A stretch of 46,046 nt of DNA from a virus. The notes beneath the pieces were generated by a model that saw only the letters and a program-made list of their open reading frames with translations, made no database searches and was not told the origin of the DNA. The first letter of the stretch is position 1. The number at the start of each line of letters is the position of its first letter. Of this stretch, positions 36,877 through 45,436 are shown one piece after another. The stretch is taken from IMG/VR virus record IMGVR_UViG_3300028831_000595, positions 1 through 46,046 of that record, one strand, 5' to 3'. A program made the translations under genes and the position numbers.

Positions 36877-37229
36877 CGCGTGGTCTTGGCGACGAGGGTG
36901 GCGTTCAGGCGCATGGGCTCGCGGCTCGTTTGCTCGTCGGTCGAGAAGTCCGGGCCGCGCAGGGCTTGCAGGCGCACGTAGCGCGCCTGAATCCCGGACT
37001 CGCGGATGTCGAAGTGGCCGTCGTCGTCGGGCTCCACACGAGGCCCGTTGTACCACTGCCTGCCGTCCTGGGAGAACTGGAGGCGCATCATGTGGGCGCC
37101 CTCGGCCGATCCGAAGATCTGGATCTCGTCGCCCAGGTGGGTGTCGAACGGATCGCTGGCGTGGTCGTCGCCCTCGACGCGGACGTTGCGCCACAGGTTC
37201 CCGGGCTCGCCGTGCTGGCCGACCGCCAT
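36873..37229 (-). CDS. Beta-sandwich protein, discoidin-like, 118 aa
   Basis: ATG 37229 overlaps the preceding stop (TGATG). The product looks like a small F5/8-type or carbohydrate-binding beta-sandwich: HMMRLQFSQDGRQWYNGPRV and GIQARYVRLQALRGPDFST are typical strand patterns. In this block of fibre and decoration genes it could bind surface glycans or sit on the capsid. Fold assignment is tentative. Confidence 0.55.
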   Translation of the reverse strand: MAVGQHGEPGNLWRNVRVEGDDHASDPFDTHLGDEIQIFGSAEGAHMMRLQFSQDGRQWYNGPRVEPDDDGHFDIRESGIQARYVRLQALRGPDFSTDEQTSREPMRLNATLVAKTTR

Positions 37230-37600
37230 CACTGCCCGATCTTGGTCAGGGCCAGCGACCCGGTGTAGATCGCACCGGTGGTGGAGAGCGCCACCGCCTG
37301 AAGGCGCACGTTCTGGGTGGCCGACACCTTGAAAGCGTCGACGATGAAGCGGTAGGAGCCCGGCGAGGAGGGGAAGTCGATCACCGCCCCGTCGGTGGCG
37401 CGGTTCAGGCGGATGTTGAGCGGCTGAGTCTCGGCGGTGCCCGTGACCGTGAGCAGGATCTCGGCCTTGTAGTAGCCCGCCGGGACGTTGGAGATCGTCA
37501 CGAAGGCCGAGCCTGCGGTCACCGTGGTGCCGGTGCCGGCGCCGGTGCGGCTGACGTCGTAGAGCTCGCCGCCGCCGCCGAAGTGGAATCTCGTTGACAC
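37229..37600 (-). CDS. Beta-rich decoration or fibre protein, 123 aa
   Basis: GTG 37600 starts MSTRFHFGGGGELYDVSRTG. The product is a Thr/Val/Ala-rich beta protein (GSAFVTISNVPAGYYKAEIL, VRLQAVALSTTGAIYTGSLA) with no enzymatic motif. It is coupled to the discoidin-like gene. Capsid decoration or fibre tip are both plausible. Confidence 0.6.
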   Translation of the reverse strand: MSTRFHFGGGGELYDVSRTGAGTGTTVTAGSAFVTISNVPAGYYKAEILLTVTGTAETQPLNIRLNRATDGAVIDFPSSPGSYRFIVDAFKVSATQNVRLQAVALSTTGAIYTGSLALTKIGQ

Positions 37601-37615
37601 CCGATGGCCTCCTCG

Positions 37616-38485
37616 TCACAGGATCCCGAGGAGCAAAAGTTCCTCCTCCTCGGCCCACTCGCGCGGGAACGTATCACCGATCACTTGAGCCGCAATCGGC
37701 GCTGCGGGCGCCGGCGCGAACACCGGCACCGGGATGACCGGCGCGGGCGCGAAGCGAAGCGGCCCCGGCGACGCGGCGAGCCTGCGCGCCAGACGGCGGG
37801 TGCGGGCAGGCTCGCGCGGCACCGGGCGCGGCAGCCGCTCTACGCGCCGGCGCTCAGGACGCGGCAGGTAGGGCCGCTCGCCGATCCCAGCCCAGGCGTC
37901 GCCGCCGCCGCCCGGCGTGACGTCGGGCACGAAGCTCGTCGTGACGTCGGGCATGGAGGCGACGGCCTGGATCGAAGGCACGCTGACGACCACGCCGCTC
38001 ACGACGTTCACCGGCGGCATGGAGGCGGTGGCGCCCGTGGCCGGGCCGGCGATGACGAAGAGCGGCGCTGAGGCCGGGACGAGGGCGCTCGCCGTGACGG
38101 CGGGCACCGTGAGGCTGAAGAGCGCGGCGCTCGCCGGCATGGACGCGCTCGCGCCGGTCGCCGGCGCGGCGATGCGGAACACGGTGGCGCTCGCGGGCAT
38201 CGCGGCGCTCGCCGTCGTGGCCGGGACGGCGACGCTGAAGAGCACGGCCGTGGCGAGCATCGACGCCGTGGCGCCGGTCACCGGGACCGTGATGCGCAAG
38301 ACGGCACCGGTCGCCGGCATGGAGGCCGTGGCGGTGCTCGCGGGCGTCGCCAGCGTGAAGAGGACCGCGCTCGCGGGCATCGACGCGGTGGCGGTCATGG
38401 TGGTGACCGCGACCGTGACGTTGGCCGTCGGCTGGGCGGGGAAGCCCGCCGGGTAGGTCTGGCCGGGGTAGACGTAGCCGAACAT
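37616..38485 (-). CDS. Repetitive Ala/Val-rich structural protein
   Basis: The 289-aa product carries about eight 20-residue repeats between residues 28 and 190. Each has a core like TASMPASAVLFTLATPA, with two short beta-like segments per repeat. The C-terminal third is Arg/Pro-rich and ends in an acidic LLLLGIL tail. The repeats suggest a beta-solenoid or fibrous virion protein whose length can change by repeat number. No family is recognised. Confidence 0.65.
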   Translation of the reverse strand: MFGYVYPGQTYPAGFPAQPTANVTVAVTTMTATASMPASAVLFTLATPASTATASMPATGAVLRITVPVTGATASMLATAVLFSVAVPATTASAAMPASATVFRIAAPATGASASMPASAALFSLTVPAVTASALVPASAPLFVIAGPATGATASMPPVNVVSGVVVSVPSIQAVASMPDVTTSFVPDVTPGGGGDAWAGIGERPYLPRPERRRVERLPRPVPREPARTRRLARRLAASPGPLRFAPAPVIPVPVFAPAPAAPIAAQVIGDTFPREWAEEEELLLLGIL

Positions 38486-38716
38486 CTACTGGCTCACGAC
38501 GGTGGGAAGCGGTGGCGGCGGCGGCAGGCCGAGATCGGCGGCGGCAGTCGCCAGGGCGTTGGTGGCGCCGGTGGGAAGCCCGGCCTCGATGGCCACCTGC
38601 ACCAGCGCGCGGACGGCAGCGTCAAGCGCCATCACCGCGTTCTCCAAGTTGGTGAGCCGCTGCGCCGTCGTCGCCTTGGGGTCGATGTTCACGCCGACGT
38701 TGAGCAGCGGGCTCAT
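38486..38716 (-). CDS. Short helical protein, 76 aa
   Basis: ATG 38716 overlaps the fibre gene stop (ATGA). The stop is directly followed by the ATG of the repeat protein. A coiled-coil-like helix (RLTNLENAVMALDAAVRALV) is followed by a Pro-rich tail (LGLPPPPPLPT). It may trimerise or anchor fibre components; that is inference. Confidence 0.6.
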   Translation of the reverse strand: MSPLLNVGVNIDPKATTAQRLTNLENAVMALDAAVRALVQVAIEAGLPTGATNALATAAADLGLPPPPPLPTVVSQ

Positions 38717-39876
38717 GCCTTCACCATCTCGATGGTGCCCTGGTAGTAGGTCGAGGTCGTCGTGGAGACGCCCGAGATGTAGGTGAGCTGGACGATGTTC
38801 TGGACCGTCGTGTTGACCGTGACGGCGGCGGTCACCTGGCCCACGGCGATGGTGGTGTTCAGGTTGCCGGTGGCGGCGTTCGCGTTGTAGACGATGGAAC
38901 CGAGCGCGGTGCCGCTCGAGCCGGCGGTCCTGATCGTGACCAGGGCCTCGACCATGAACGGGATGTTGGTGCCGATGGCCGAGGTGCCGGTGAGGCTGGC
39001 GGGGATGACGCCCGTGAGCGTGGTGGGGCCGATGCGGATGCGCCAGGTCGAGCCCGCGGTGGCGGTCGAGGCGGTGCCGGTGCCGCCCGCCTTGATGCGA
39101 AAGGTGGTGCCCGCCTGCATGAAGTTCGCAGGGGCCGTGTACGAGATGACGTTCGTCTCGGTGTTGGCGATGGCCGCACTCGTGGCCGTCAGCGAGGCGA
39201 GCGCGTCCTGCCCCATCGGCCGCTGGGCGCCGCCGCCGTTGTAGATCGTGGGCGGGTCGTAGATCCGCACGCGCGGCGAGCCGAGCCCGGCCGCCCAGAG
39301 CTGCAAGGCGTTCGCACCCGCCTCGCGCACGATGGCGACGTCGGTGCCGCCGGAGGTGCCGCCGGACCCGAGCCACACGCTGCCGTCATTCGTCAGCTCG
39401 ATGCGGTTGCTGCCCGCGCTGTCCGCGGTCTGGCGCGATGCGAGCGAGACGCCGGCGCCGACGGTGGTGTAGAGCGACTGGGCCGTGAAGGTCTTGGCCC
39501 CGGTGATCGTCTCGGTGCCGGCGATGTGGACGACGGCCGTGTCCACGGCGCGGGTGGCGACGTCGGTCTCGATGTCGGTCAGCGACTTGGCGGTGATGGT
39601 GGCGGCGATCTGGTCGCCCACCACGACCGAGCGGGCGCTGGTGCCCTCCTGTGTGCGGGTGATCGTCAGCGTGTCGGTCGCCCGCGCGGTGACACGGACG
39701 ATCTCGGCGTTGGTGGTGAGCGGGATGGCGCCGGCCGGCCAGACCGTCGCGTTGAAGGGCACGGCGGGGAACTTGGCGCCGTCGCCCGCCGCGACCGTCA
39801 GGCTGGTGCCCGAGGTCGCCGGGCTCGGCGCCGTGGCGACGCTGCTGTACGCAAGGTTGGCGTGGGCGTCAGCCAC
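38713..39876 (-). CDS. Tail fibre / receptor-binding candidate, 387 aa
   Basis: GTG 39876 starts an almost all-beta protein. Its N-terminal module (SLTVAAGDGAKFPAVPFNAT and VRVTARATDTLTITRTQEGT) is a common phage-fibre adhesion pattern. A middle with TDIETDVATRAVDTAVVHIA follows, then GAKTFTAQSL and a Gly/Thr-rich C-terminal half. This organisation is typical of fibre or spike proteins that recognise the host. Confidence 0.75.
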   Translation of the reverse strand: MADAHANLAYSSVATAPSPATSGTSLTVAAGDGAKFPAVPFNATVWPAGAIPLTTNAEIVRVTARATDTLTITRTQEGTSARSVVVGDQIAATITAKSLTDIETDVATRAVDTAVVHIAGTETITGAKTFTAQSLYTTVGAGVSLASRQTADSAGSNRIELTNDGSVWLGSGGTSGGTDVAIVREAGANALQLWAAGLGSPRVRIYDPPTIYNGGGAQRPMGQDALASLTATSAAIANTETNVISYTAPANFMQAGTTFRIKAGGTGTASTATAGSTWRIRIGPTTLTGVIPASLTGTSAIGTNIPFMVEALVTIRTAGSSGTALGSIVYNANAATGNLNTTIAVGQVTAAVTVNTTVQNIVQLTYISGVSTTTSTYYQGTIEMVKA

Positions 39877-40320
39877 TTACGCGGCGATGTTGAATACGCC
39901 GAGAGCCTGGTCCAGGTCGACGGTGAACGTGCCGCCGGTGATGGACTGGGCGCCGAGATCGATGAAGCCGATGAGCGGGCTCGTGGCGGCGGTGCCGGTG
40001 TCCTTCCAGACCGCGGCGTAGCGGCAGATAAACGTCGCCGACGCCCACGAGGGATCGGCGCAGATGAGGCGCGTCTGGTGGGTGGTGGCGTCGTAGCTCA
40101 CCGACTTGGTGGCGAGGACGACGCCGCCGGTGGAGTAGCCGCCGCCCGCGGCCACCTCGTTGGTGAGGTCCGATGCGAATACGTGGGTGTCGCGGTTGGG
40201 CGTGTAGGTCGCGGTGTGCAGCGTCATGCGGATGGTGTCGGTCACCCAGTCGATGCGCCGCGCCGCGGTCGCGGAGTACTGCCCGGTGAAGGTCTGCCCG
40301 TAGAGCGTTCCCGACGCCAT
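39877..40320 (-). CDS. Minor tail/head beta protein, 147 aa
   Basis: The product has the pattern RIDWVTDTIRMTLHTATYTP with NRDTHVFASDLTNEVAAGGG, which I know from a common phage structural family of unknown role. It is beta-rich throughout and ends in a FTVDLDQALGVFNIAA strand. It lies between portal and fibre genes. Its stop is immediately followed by the start of the 387-aa gene. Confidence 0.7.
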   Translation of the reverse strand: MASGTLYGQTFTGQYSATAARRIDWVTDTIRMTLHTATYTPNRDTHVFASDLTNEVAAGGGYSTGGVVLATKSVSYDATTHQTRLICADPSWASATFICRYAAVWKDTGTAATSPLIGFIDLGAQSITGGTFTVDLDQALGVFNIAA

Positions 40321-42579
40321 CTAGCCTCCGAGCTGGTCGATGAGTTCCGGCGGCAGCGCACCCGCGCCCGGCTGGGCCCCGAGAGCGGGATCGGGCGCGG
40401 GCGCAGCCGCCTGGGGGATCTCGTCGATCTGCACCATCTGGCCGTTCTCGTCGCGGTGGATCACCTTGGAGACAGCCTGCCCGGTGGAGGTGTTGACATT
40501 GATGGTGATCTCGAGCGGCTGCGCCGGCGACGACGGTGCGGGCTCGGGCGGCGGCGGCGCAGGCATCCCCATCGGGAGCATCCCGGCGGGCGGCGGCGGT
40601 GCGCCTGCGCCCATGAGCGCGTTCGGGTCGACGCCCGGCGGAAGTCCGCCGCCGCCGTTCTGATCGAGCGGGACCGGGGGCCCCACCGGGACCGCACCCG
40701 GTGGGGCGCCGGGCGGCGCACCCGGTGGTGCGCCCGGCGCCGGCATCCCCGGCAGTGCCCCCGGGGGTGGCGCCGCACCGCCCGGAAGGGGACCGCCGGG
40801 CGGTTGCGTGGGATCGGGCTCGGGCACGCCCTCCTGCTGGGTGGTGAGCACGCGGCCCGGATCGACCTCGGCGGCCTCGGCCATGATGGCCGCCATCTCA
40901 CGCCAGTTCACCTGCTGCATGAGCAGCGGATTGGTGGAGAAGCTCTGGGCCAGCGCGATCACCCGCGCCGCCTTCTGCCCGGCGAAGCCGACCTCGAGGC
41001 TGCCGTCGTCGATCTTCAGGTCGTAGCGGAGCTTCGGGTCGTTGACCTTGTTGTCGATGGTGGCGACCTGGCCCGAGGGATGGACGTCGATCCCCTCCTG
41101 CGTAGGGTCGATGTTCGCGCCCTTGGTGAGCGGCACCGTGACCGGCTTCTTGTTGTATTGCCTGTCCAAGTAGTCGAGCTTGCAGGCGAGGGAAAGCAGC
41201 GTGCGGCTGGCGATGAAGGTCAGGTAGCCGACCCGGCGGTTTCGCTCGTGCGCCCGCAGCCAGCTCGCCGTGGCGGTGTCCTCGACGCCGGGCTTGGTGG
41301 TCGGCGGCATCCCCGAGGACTCGTCCGAGATCCCGGCCGTCATCTGGGCCAGCATCAGCACGCGGTTGATCGCGGTCTCCCAGTCACGGGAGATCTCGAC
41401 GTTCAGGCCCTCGCTCACCGCGTCGTCGGGTGATCCGTTGACCGGAAGCCTTCCGCCCGGCACGCCGTAGGCGCCGGCGATGGCCTGGTCGGAGACGCGG
41501 GTCTGGTCGTAGCGGATGGGGCGGTTGATGTTGCGGGTGGCCTGGTCGAGCGCCTGGCGGGTGATCACCGAGGCCTCGCGCTGGAAGTCCTCGACCATCT
41601 CGATGAGCGAGATCGAGTAGGGACTCTCGGGGTCGCGGGTGCCCCGGAAGGAGTCGAAGGGCCGCCACGGCCTGCCGTCGGGGTCTGTGTAGGGGTTGGG
41701 ATCGGCGCGGATCACGGTGTCGTAGGCGGTGCCCGCGAGCCAGATCACGGTGCCGTCGCGGTACCAGCCCTCGACGATCGGGATCTGGCGCTGCTCGAGC
41801 GAGGGCGGCTGCGGCGTGCCGGCGCCCGCGTACTGCCGGCGGGTGAGCCAGGTCTGGTCGGCCACGGTGCGGTCGCCGCCGGTGTCGATCAGGAGGTCGA
41901 TGTTGCGGTAGACGTAGCGATCGCCCGCCTTCATCTGGGCGAGTTCCTCGAGTGAGCGGCGGTTGTGCCAGGTGACGTGCCAGTGCACCTCGGCGTCGTC
42001 GTGGTCCATCGCCTCGGGCGAGTACCAGAAGTCGAACCACGGCACGCGGGTGATGCAGGGCCGCGAGAGCTCGTCGTCCCAGGTGGTCTTGGTGAAGCCG
42101 TCGCCGTAGATGCAGGCGTCCTTCAGGCAGACGAGCTGCACGTCCTCGTAGCCGCAGCGGGCCAGGTCGTGCTTGATCCTCATCACCTTGGCCTGCGCGT
42201 AGGAGGCGGCGTCCGGGCTCTGGCCGTAGGCCATGAGCTCGGGATCCTGCAGGACCATGCGGCTGAGAATCGTCTCGGTGACGATGAAGCTGATGGGGAC
42301 GGTCAGGCGGCTCCAGTTGAACTGCCCGACCGGGCTGGTCTGCCCGGAACTGGCCGCGAACTGCCCGCCCTTGGGCTTGGTGTCCTGATCCCAGGCCCGG
42401 TAGAGCTGGTAGTGCGCCAATTTCCGACCTTCGATCTCCTGCCGTGTCTTTCTGGCAGAAGAAAAGTCAGCCCAGCCGATACGAGCCAGCTCTTCATCAG
42501 GGAGGGTCAGATCCGGGATGGCGACTCCTTCCAGCGCCGCCCGAGAAGGATCTGCCCGACGGCCTGCCATTCCCAGCAT
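40321..42579 (-). CDS. Portal protein
   Basis: The 752-aa frame has portal features. A long helical and beta core includes CGYEDVQLVCLKDACIYGDG and WFDFWYSPEAMDHDDAEVHW, then RNINRPIRYDQTRVSDQAIA, and a Pro/Gly-rich C-terminal tail. Length fits podovirus portals. ATG 42579 lies in another frame of an HNH remnant and has no ribosome site. The natural start is probably near VAIPDLTLPDEELARIGW (about residue 19), where AAGGAG is present but no normal start codon follows. The first 60 codons are less GC-rich than the rest. Confidence 0.85.
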   Translation of the reverse strand: MLGMAGRRADPSRAALEGVAIPDLTLPDEELARIGWADFSSARKTRQEIEGRKLAHYQLYRAWDQDTKPKGGQFAASSGQTSPVGQFNWSRLTVPISFIVTETILSRMVLQDPELMAYGQSPDAASYAQAKVMRIKHDLARCGYEDVQLVCLKDACIYGDGFTKTTWDDELSRPCITRVPWFDFWYSPEAMDHDDAEVHWHVTWHNRRSLEELAQMKAGDRYVYRNIDLLIDTGGDRTVADQTWLTRRQYAGAGTPQPPSLEQRQIPIVEGWYRDGTVIWLAGTAYDTVIRADPNPYTDPDGRPWRPFDSFRGTRDPESPYSISLIEMVEDFQREASVITRQALDQATRNINRPIRYDQTRVSDQAIAGAYGVPGGRLPVNGSPDDAVSEGLNVEISRDWETAINRVLMLAQMTAGISDESSGMPPTTKPGVEDTATASWLRAHERNRRVGYLTFIASRTLLSLACKLDYLDRQYNKKPVTVPLTKGANIDPTQEGIDVHPSGQVATIDNKVNDPKLRYDLKIDDGSLEVGFAGQKAARVIALAQSFSTNPLLMQQVNWREMAAIMAEAAEVDPGRVLTTQQEGVPEPDPTQPPGGPLPGGAAPPPGALPGMPAPGAPPGAPPGAPPGAVPVGPPVPLDQNGGGGLPPGVDPNALMGAGAPPPPAGMLPMGMPAPPPPEPAPSSPAQPLEITINVNTSTGQAVSKVIHRDENGQMVQIDEIPQAAAPAPDPALGAQPGAGALPPELIDQLGG

Positions 42580-42647
42580 TCATCCGGGCCACGAACGTCC
42601 ACCTTCGCCCAGAAGCGGGGAACGGCAGGCTGGCGCTGCCACGTCAC
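42507..42647 (-). pseudogene. HNH endonuclease remnant upstream of the portal gene
   Basis: A 46-residue frame from GTG 42647 contains PRFWAKVDVRGPDECWEWQA, the usual beginning of HNH_3-type endonucleases. It breaks off at once into GQILLGRRWKESPSRI and a stop; the catalytic core is absent. It overlaps the 5' end of the portal frame. I read it as the scar of a homing endonuclease that decayed by deletion and left the portal start altered. Confidence 0.7.
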
Positions 42648-42648
42648 G

Positions 42649-43338
42649 CTAGGCCGCCGCAGTCTCCGTAGCCGCGGGTGCCGCAGGCCTCGCAAGGACG
42701 GGATCGTCCGAGCTAAAGCGGAAGAACACATTGTCGAGCAGCACGAGGCGCTCCACGACCGGGGAGAGGCGCGGGTCGCGGGCGGCCTGGCGCTCGAGCC
42801 AGCGCGCGATCGGCTCGCCGAGCTCGGGGTCGGCGGGGCTCACGTAGACGTCGCCCGCCTGCTGCACGGCCTCGTTCCCCTCGGGCAGCGTGGTGTCGAC
42901 GGGAACCTCCTCGGGCCGCTCGGGCCCGGTGCCCTGCTGGATCTGGCGGATCGCCACCGGGTCGGCGGTCTCGTTGGACGCCCAGGCCGGAAGGTCGGCG
43001 GTGTCCTCGGGCGGACTCGTCACCACGTCGGCCGCGGGCGCGGCGGTGGTGTCGCCGACGGGTACGCCCGGCAGCATCCCCGACTGGTCAGGCGCGGGCT
43101 GGTCGGTGGTGGTAGCGCCGTCGGTCGCGGTGACCTGGGTGGGCGCGGAGGGATCCTGGATGCCCGGCGCCGTGGGGTCGCCCTGCGTGCTCTGCTGTCC
43201 GGCGTCCACGCCCACGGTGTCGGGCGCCGGTGCGCTCTGCCCGGAGACGTCGGTGGTCACGGTGCTCTGCGTGCCCTGGACGGTTCCGGCCGGTGCGGGC
43301 TCGCCGGCGGGGGTGGTCGTCGGCTGGTCGGTGCTCAT
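42649..43338 (-). CDS. Thr/Pro/Ala-rich structural protein, 229 aa
   Basis: ATG 43338 follows GAGGAGG. The first 120 residues are disordered (Thr, Pro, Ala, Asp, Gln; for example GTVQGTQSTVTTDVSGQSAP). The last 100 contain a small folded part (ELGEPIARWLERQAARDPRL) ending in an Ala/Pro tail. It lies between TerL and portal. Possible roles are a portal partner or head decoration; it is not recognised. Confidence 0.6.
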   Translation of the reverse strand: MSTDQPTTTPAGEPAPAGTVQGTQSTVTTDVSGQSAPAPDTVGVDAGQQSTQGDPTAPGIQDPSAPTQVTATDGATTTDQPAPDQSGMLPGVPVGDTTAAPAADVVTSPPEDTADLPAWASNETADPVAIRQIQQGTGPERPEEVPVDTTLPEGNEAVQQAGDVYVSPADPELGEPIARWLERQAARDPRLSPVVERLVLLDNVFFRFSSDDPVLARPAAPAATETAAA

Positions 43339-43388
43339 CTGGCCTCCTCGTCGTCGCCGGGCATGGTACGCGCCGGTCGTCGGGGAGG

Positions 43389-43417
43389 CTAGTACCCATT
43401 CGACGGCTGCTAGTCAA
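43389..43417 (-). promoter_or_regulatory. Candidate late promoter after TerL
   Basis: On the minus strand TTGACT (43417-43412), 17 bp, TACTAG (43394-43389), in the 150-bp gap between the TerL stop and the next ATG. It would drive the structural genes separately from the packaging gene. Confidence 0.5.
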
Positions 43418-43488
43418 GCCTTCCCTCGGTCGACCAAGCTGCGGCGGCAGTTCTCCTTCCTCGTCACCAGTTCCATGTGCGCCGGGTA

Positions 43489-45012
43489 TCAGTACCCCGC
43501 CATCTGGTCGAGAACCTCTCGCGTCGGCTGCGGGACGAGAGTATTCGGTCGGATCTGCGCCGTTCGTCGCGAATGCGCCAGAACGGCGGCGGCAATAGCA
43601 TGTGACAAAACCCTATCGTCGTGTCCACTACGAGCTTCATATCGCCCAGGCGCTAGCTCTGTGAATCTCATACATTCCTCTATCGCCTCTGCATCCCGTA
43701 TCCCAATAGTCCTCTGTTGTAGACTCGTCCGTAACTGATCCACGGCAAACTGCTTCGACTTCGCCGTAGTATTCCAGCCGTATGACTTTCTCATCGGCTG
43801 ACCGGGCGCCGAGAAGCGCTCCTCCATGTAGAGGTTGCCGTAGCCCATGTTGGTCAGGTGGGCAATGACGGCCTGTCCTGTGTTGTTCGACTCGGGAACG
43901 AGCAGCGCACGTCCGTAGAGGGCGCCGGCGCCGGCAAGCTCGCGAGCAAACTGGTGTGGAAGCGGCCGTCCGTGAAAAGCCGCCACCTGTATTCCAGCGT
44001 CAACGTCATATAGCGCGGCGGCGCTGGGGTCGGAGTGCGGGCCACCGCCCGCCGGATCGGCAGCCAAAACGTAACGTCGCCCAGGACGCGGCTCCTCCCA
44101 GACGATCCACTCGCCGCGTTCGGATCGCCGGGCCTTTCTGTCGGTGAACTCATAGCGGTGCCCCTGCGTGACGATGTTCTCGATCTGCCAGTTCAGGTGG
44201 CTCGGGTCGAACACGCCGTGTCCAGTCGAAAGAAAAGCCTCTTCTGGACTCAGCGGGTACTCCTGCGGCCCCAGGTGGCCGAGCGCCTCGCGCTGGGCCA
44301 TCACCCAGGCCTCGGTCCTGCCGGGGCGGTCGAGGGCCGAGACGAAGATCGCGCGCTGGCGGGGGTTCTGCTTGGCGCGCAGCCAGGCGGTGTGCAGGTA
44401 GCCGCCGAAGCCGTTGGCGGTGGAGGCGGTCACCATCTTGCCGTGGCTTGCAAGCGTGGGGCGGATGTCGCCCATGCGCCGGTCGGCGTCGTCCCAGTGG
44501 TCGGCCTCGTCGGCGATGAGCAGGTCGCTCGCGTAGCTGCGCCCGGCGCCGGCGGGCAGGTTTCTGATGTCGCAGGTGATGGCGTCCTCAAGCACAGCCG
44601 CGGGCTCTGGCAACTCCGGGTGCGTGAGCCGGAACTCCTCCAGATTCTTGTGATAGATGGAGTGCTGTCGTTTCACCGCTGCCGGAAGTGATGCGTACAT
44701 CTGCCTGACGCGCGCGCTCGCCTCCTGGGCCTCGCGGTCACCCTTGCTCACGATCAGACTGTGGCTGGCCGCCACGCGGATCGCATGGCTCAATGCATAG
44801 AGCGCCACGATCTGGGTGACGCCGGTCTGCCTCGCCTTCAGGATCACGAGCTCGTCGACCTCGGGATCGGCGATGGCCTTCAGGATCTCGCGCTGCTTGG
44901 GCCACAACCGCAGCGGCGTGATGCCACCCGGGATGCGGACCTTGCACATTGATGCAAGAACCTCCGGTGAGACTCTTGCAAGAACCTCAGGCGGGAAGCT
45001 CGCCGTCGTCAC
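43489..45012 (-). CDS. terL: Large terminase subunit (TerL)
   Basis: The 507-aa product has a variant Walker A KARQTGVT (59-66), Walker B LLIADEAD (164-171), a motif III region KMVTASTANGFGG, and the RNaseH-like nuclease. The nuclease shows Asp in YVLAADPAGGG, Glu in LLVPESNNTG and Asp in RSGHDDRVLSH. It would translocate DNA into the prohead and cut concatemers. GTG 45012 overlaps the upstream gene. The 3' half (about 43489-44270) is clearly less GC-rich than the 5' half, as if acquired by recombination. Confidence 0.93.
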   Translation of the reverse strand: MTTASFPPEVLARVSPEVLASMCKVRIPGGITPLRLWPKQREILKAIADPEVDELVILKARQTGVTQIVALYALSHAIRVAASHSLIVSKGDREAQEASARVRQMYASLPAAVKRQHSIYHKNLEEFRLTHPELPEPAAVLEDAITCDIRNLPAGAGRSYASDLLIADEADHWDDADRRMGDIRPTLASHGKMVTASTANGFGGYLHTAWLRAKQNPRQRAIFVSALDRPGRTEAWVMAQREALGHLGPQEYPLSPEEAFLSTGHGVFDPSHLNWQIENIVTQGHRYEFTDRKARRSERGEWIVWEEPRPGRRYVLAADPAGGGPHSDPSAAALYDVDAGIQVAAFHGRPLPHQFARELAGAGALYGRALLVPESNNTGQAVIAHLTNMGYGNLYMEERFSAPGQPMRKSYGWNTTAKSKQFAVDQLRTSLQQRTIGIRDAEAIEECMRFTELAPGRYEARSGHDDRVLSHAIAAAVLAHSRRTAQIRPNTLVPQPTREVLDQMAGY

Positions 45013-45224
45013 GAGGCCGCGCGCTCCAGTTCCGCGAACTTCGGGTCGAGCGCCCGGGCCGCCCGGTCGAGCCGGTCCGCGGCCCTGTGCGCCATGACGG
45101 CCGCGTAGGCGCAGCGAATCCCGGCCTCGGTGTCCTCGCGCTCGCAGACGAACGTAAGCTGCTCCAGCGCCCGCACCAGGTCGCGGCGCACGCGCTGAAG
45201 CTCACGGGCGCGGTAGCCCGTCAC
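45009..45224 (-). CDS. Hypothetical helical protein, 71 aa
   Basis: GTG 45224 overlaps the upstream stop, and its stop overlaps the TerL GTG. The product begins VTGYRARELQRVRRDLVRAL, a weaker match to the GDRARE starts of nearby small genes, and is one long helical hairpin. Next to TerL it could be a small terminase or packaging helper, but it has no clear DNA-binding motif. Confidence 0.6.
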   Translation of the reverse strand: MTGYRARELQRVRRDLVRALEQLTFVCEREDTEAGIRCAYAAVMAHRAADRLDRAARALDPKFAELERAAS

Positions 45225-45436
45225 GCCGCCGGCCCCTCAACGCGCTCCACGATGGCGCTATACGACGCGCCGCTCTCACCGAACCAGGCGACGAACTTCT
45301 CCAGGTGGGACAAACAGAAGCGCATCCCCACCGTCTCGGCGTCGTCCTCGGGCCCGTAGGTGATGCTCACGGTGTGCTTGCCGAGCTGGTCGCAGCCCCG
45401 GGTCATGCACGGCCAGCCGATGCCGAGGATGCTCAC
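45221..45436 (-). CDS. Hypothetical protein, 71 aa, three Cys and two His
   Basis: GTG 45436 overlaps the upstream stop. The product has WPCMTRGCDQLGKHTVSITY and FCLSHLEKFVAWFG. Cys10, Cys15 and the later Cys-x-x-His pair could make one zinc site. Codon use and coupling at both ends support it. Function unknown. Confidence 0.6.
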   Translation of the reverse strand: MSILGIGWPCMTRGCDQLGKHTVSITYGPEDDAETVGMRFCLSHLEKFVAWFGESGASYSAIVERVEGPAA

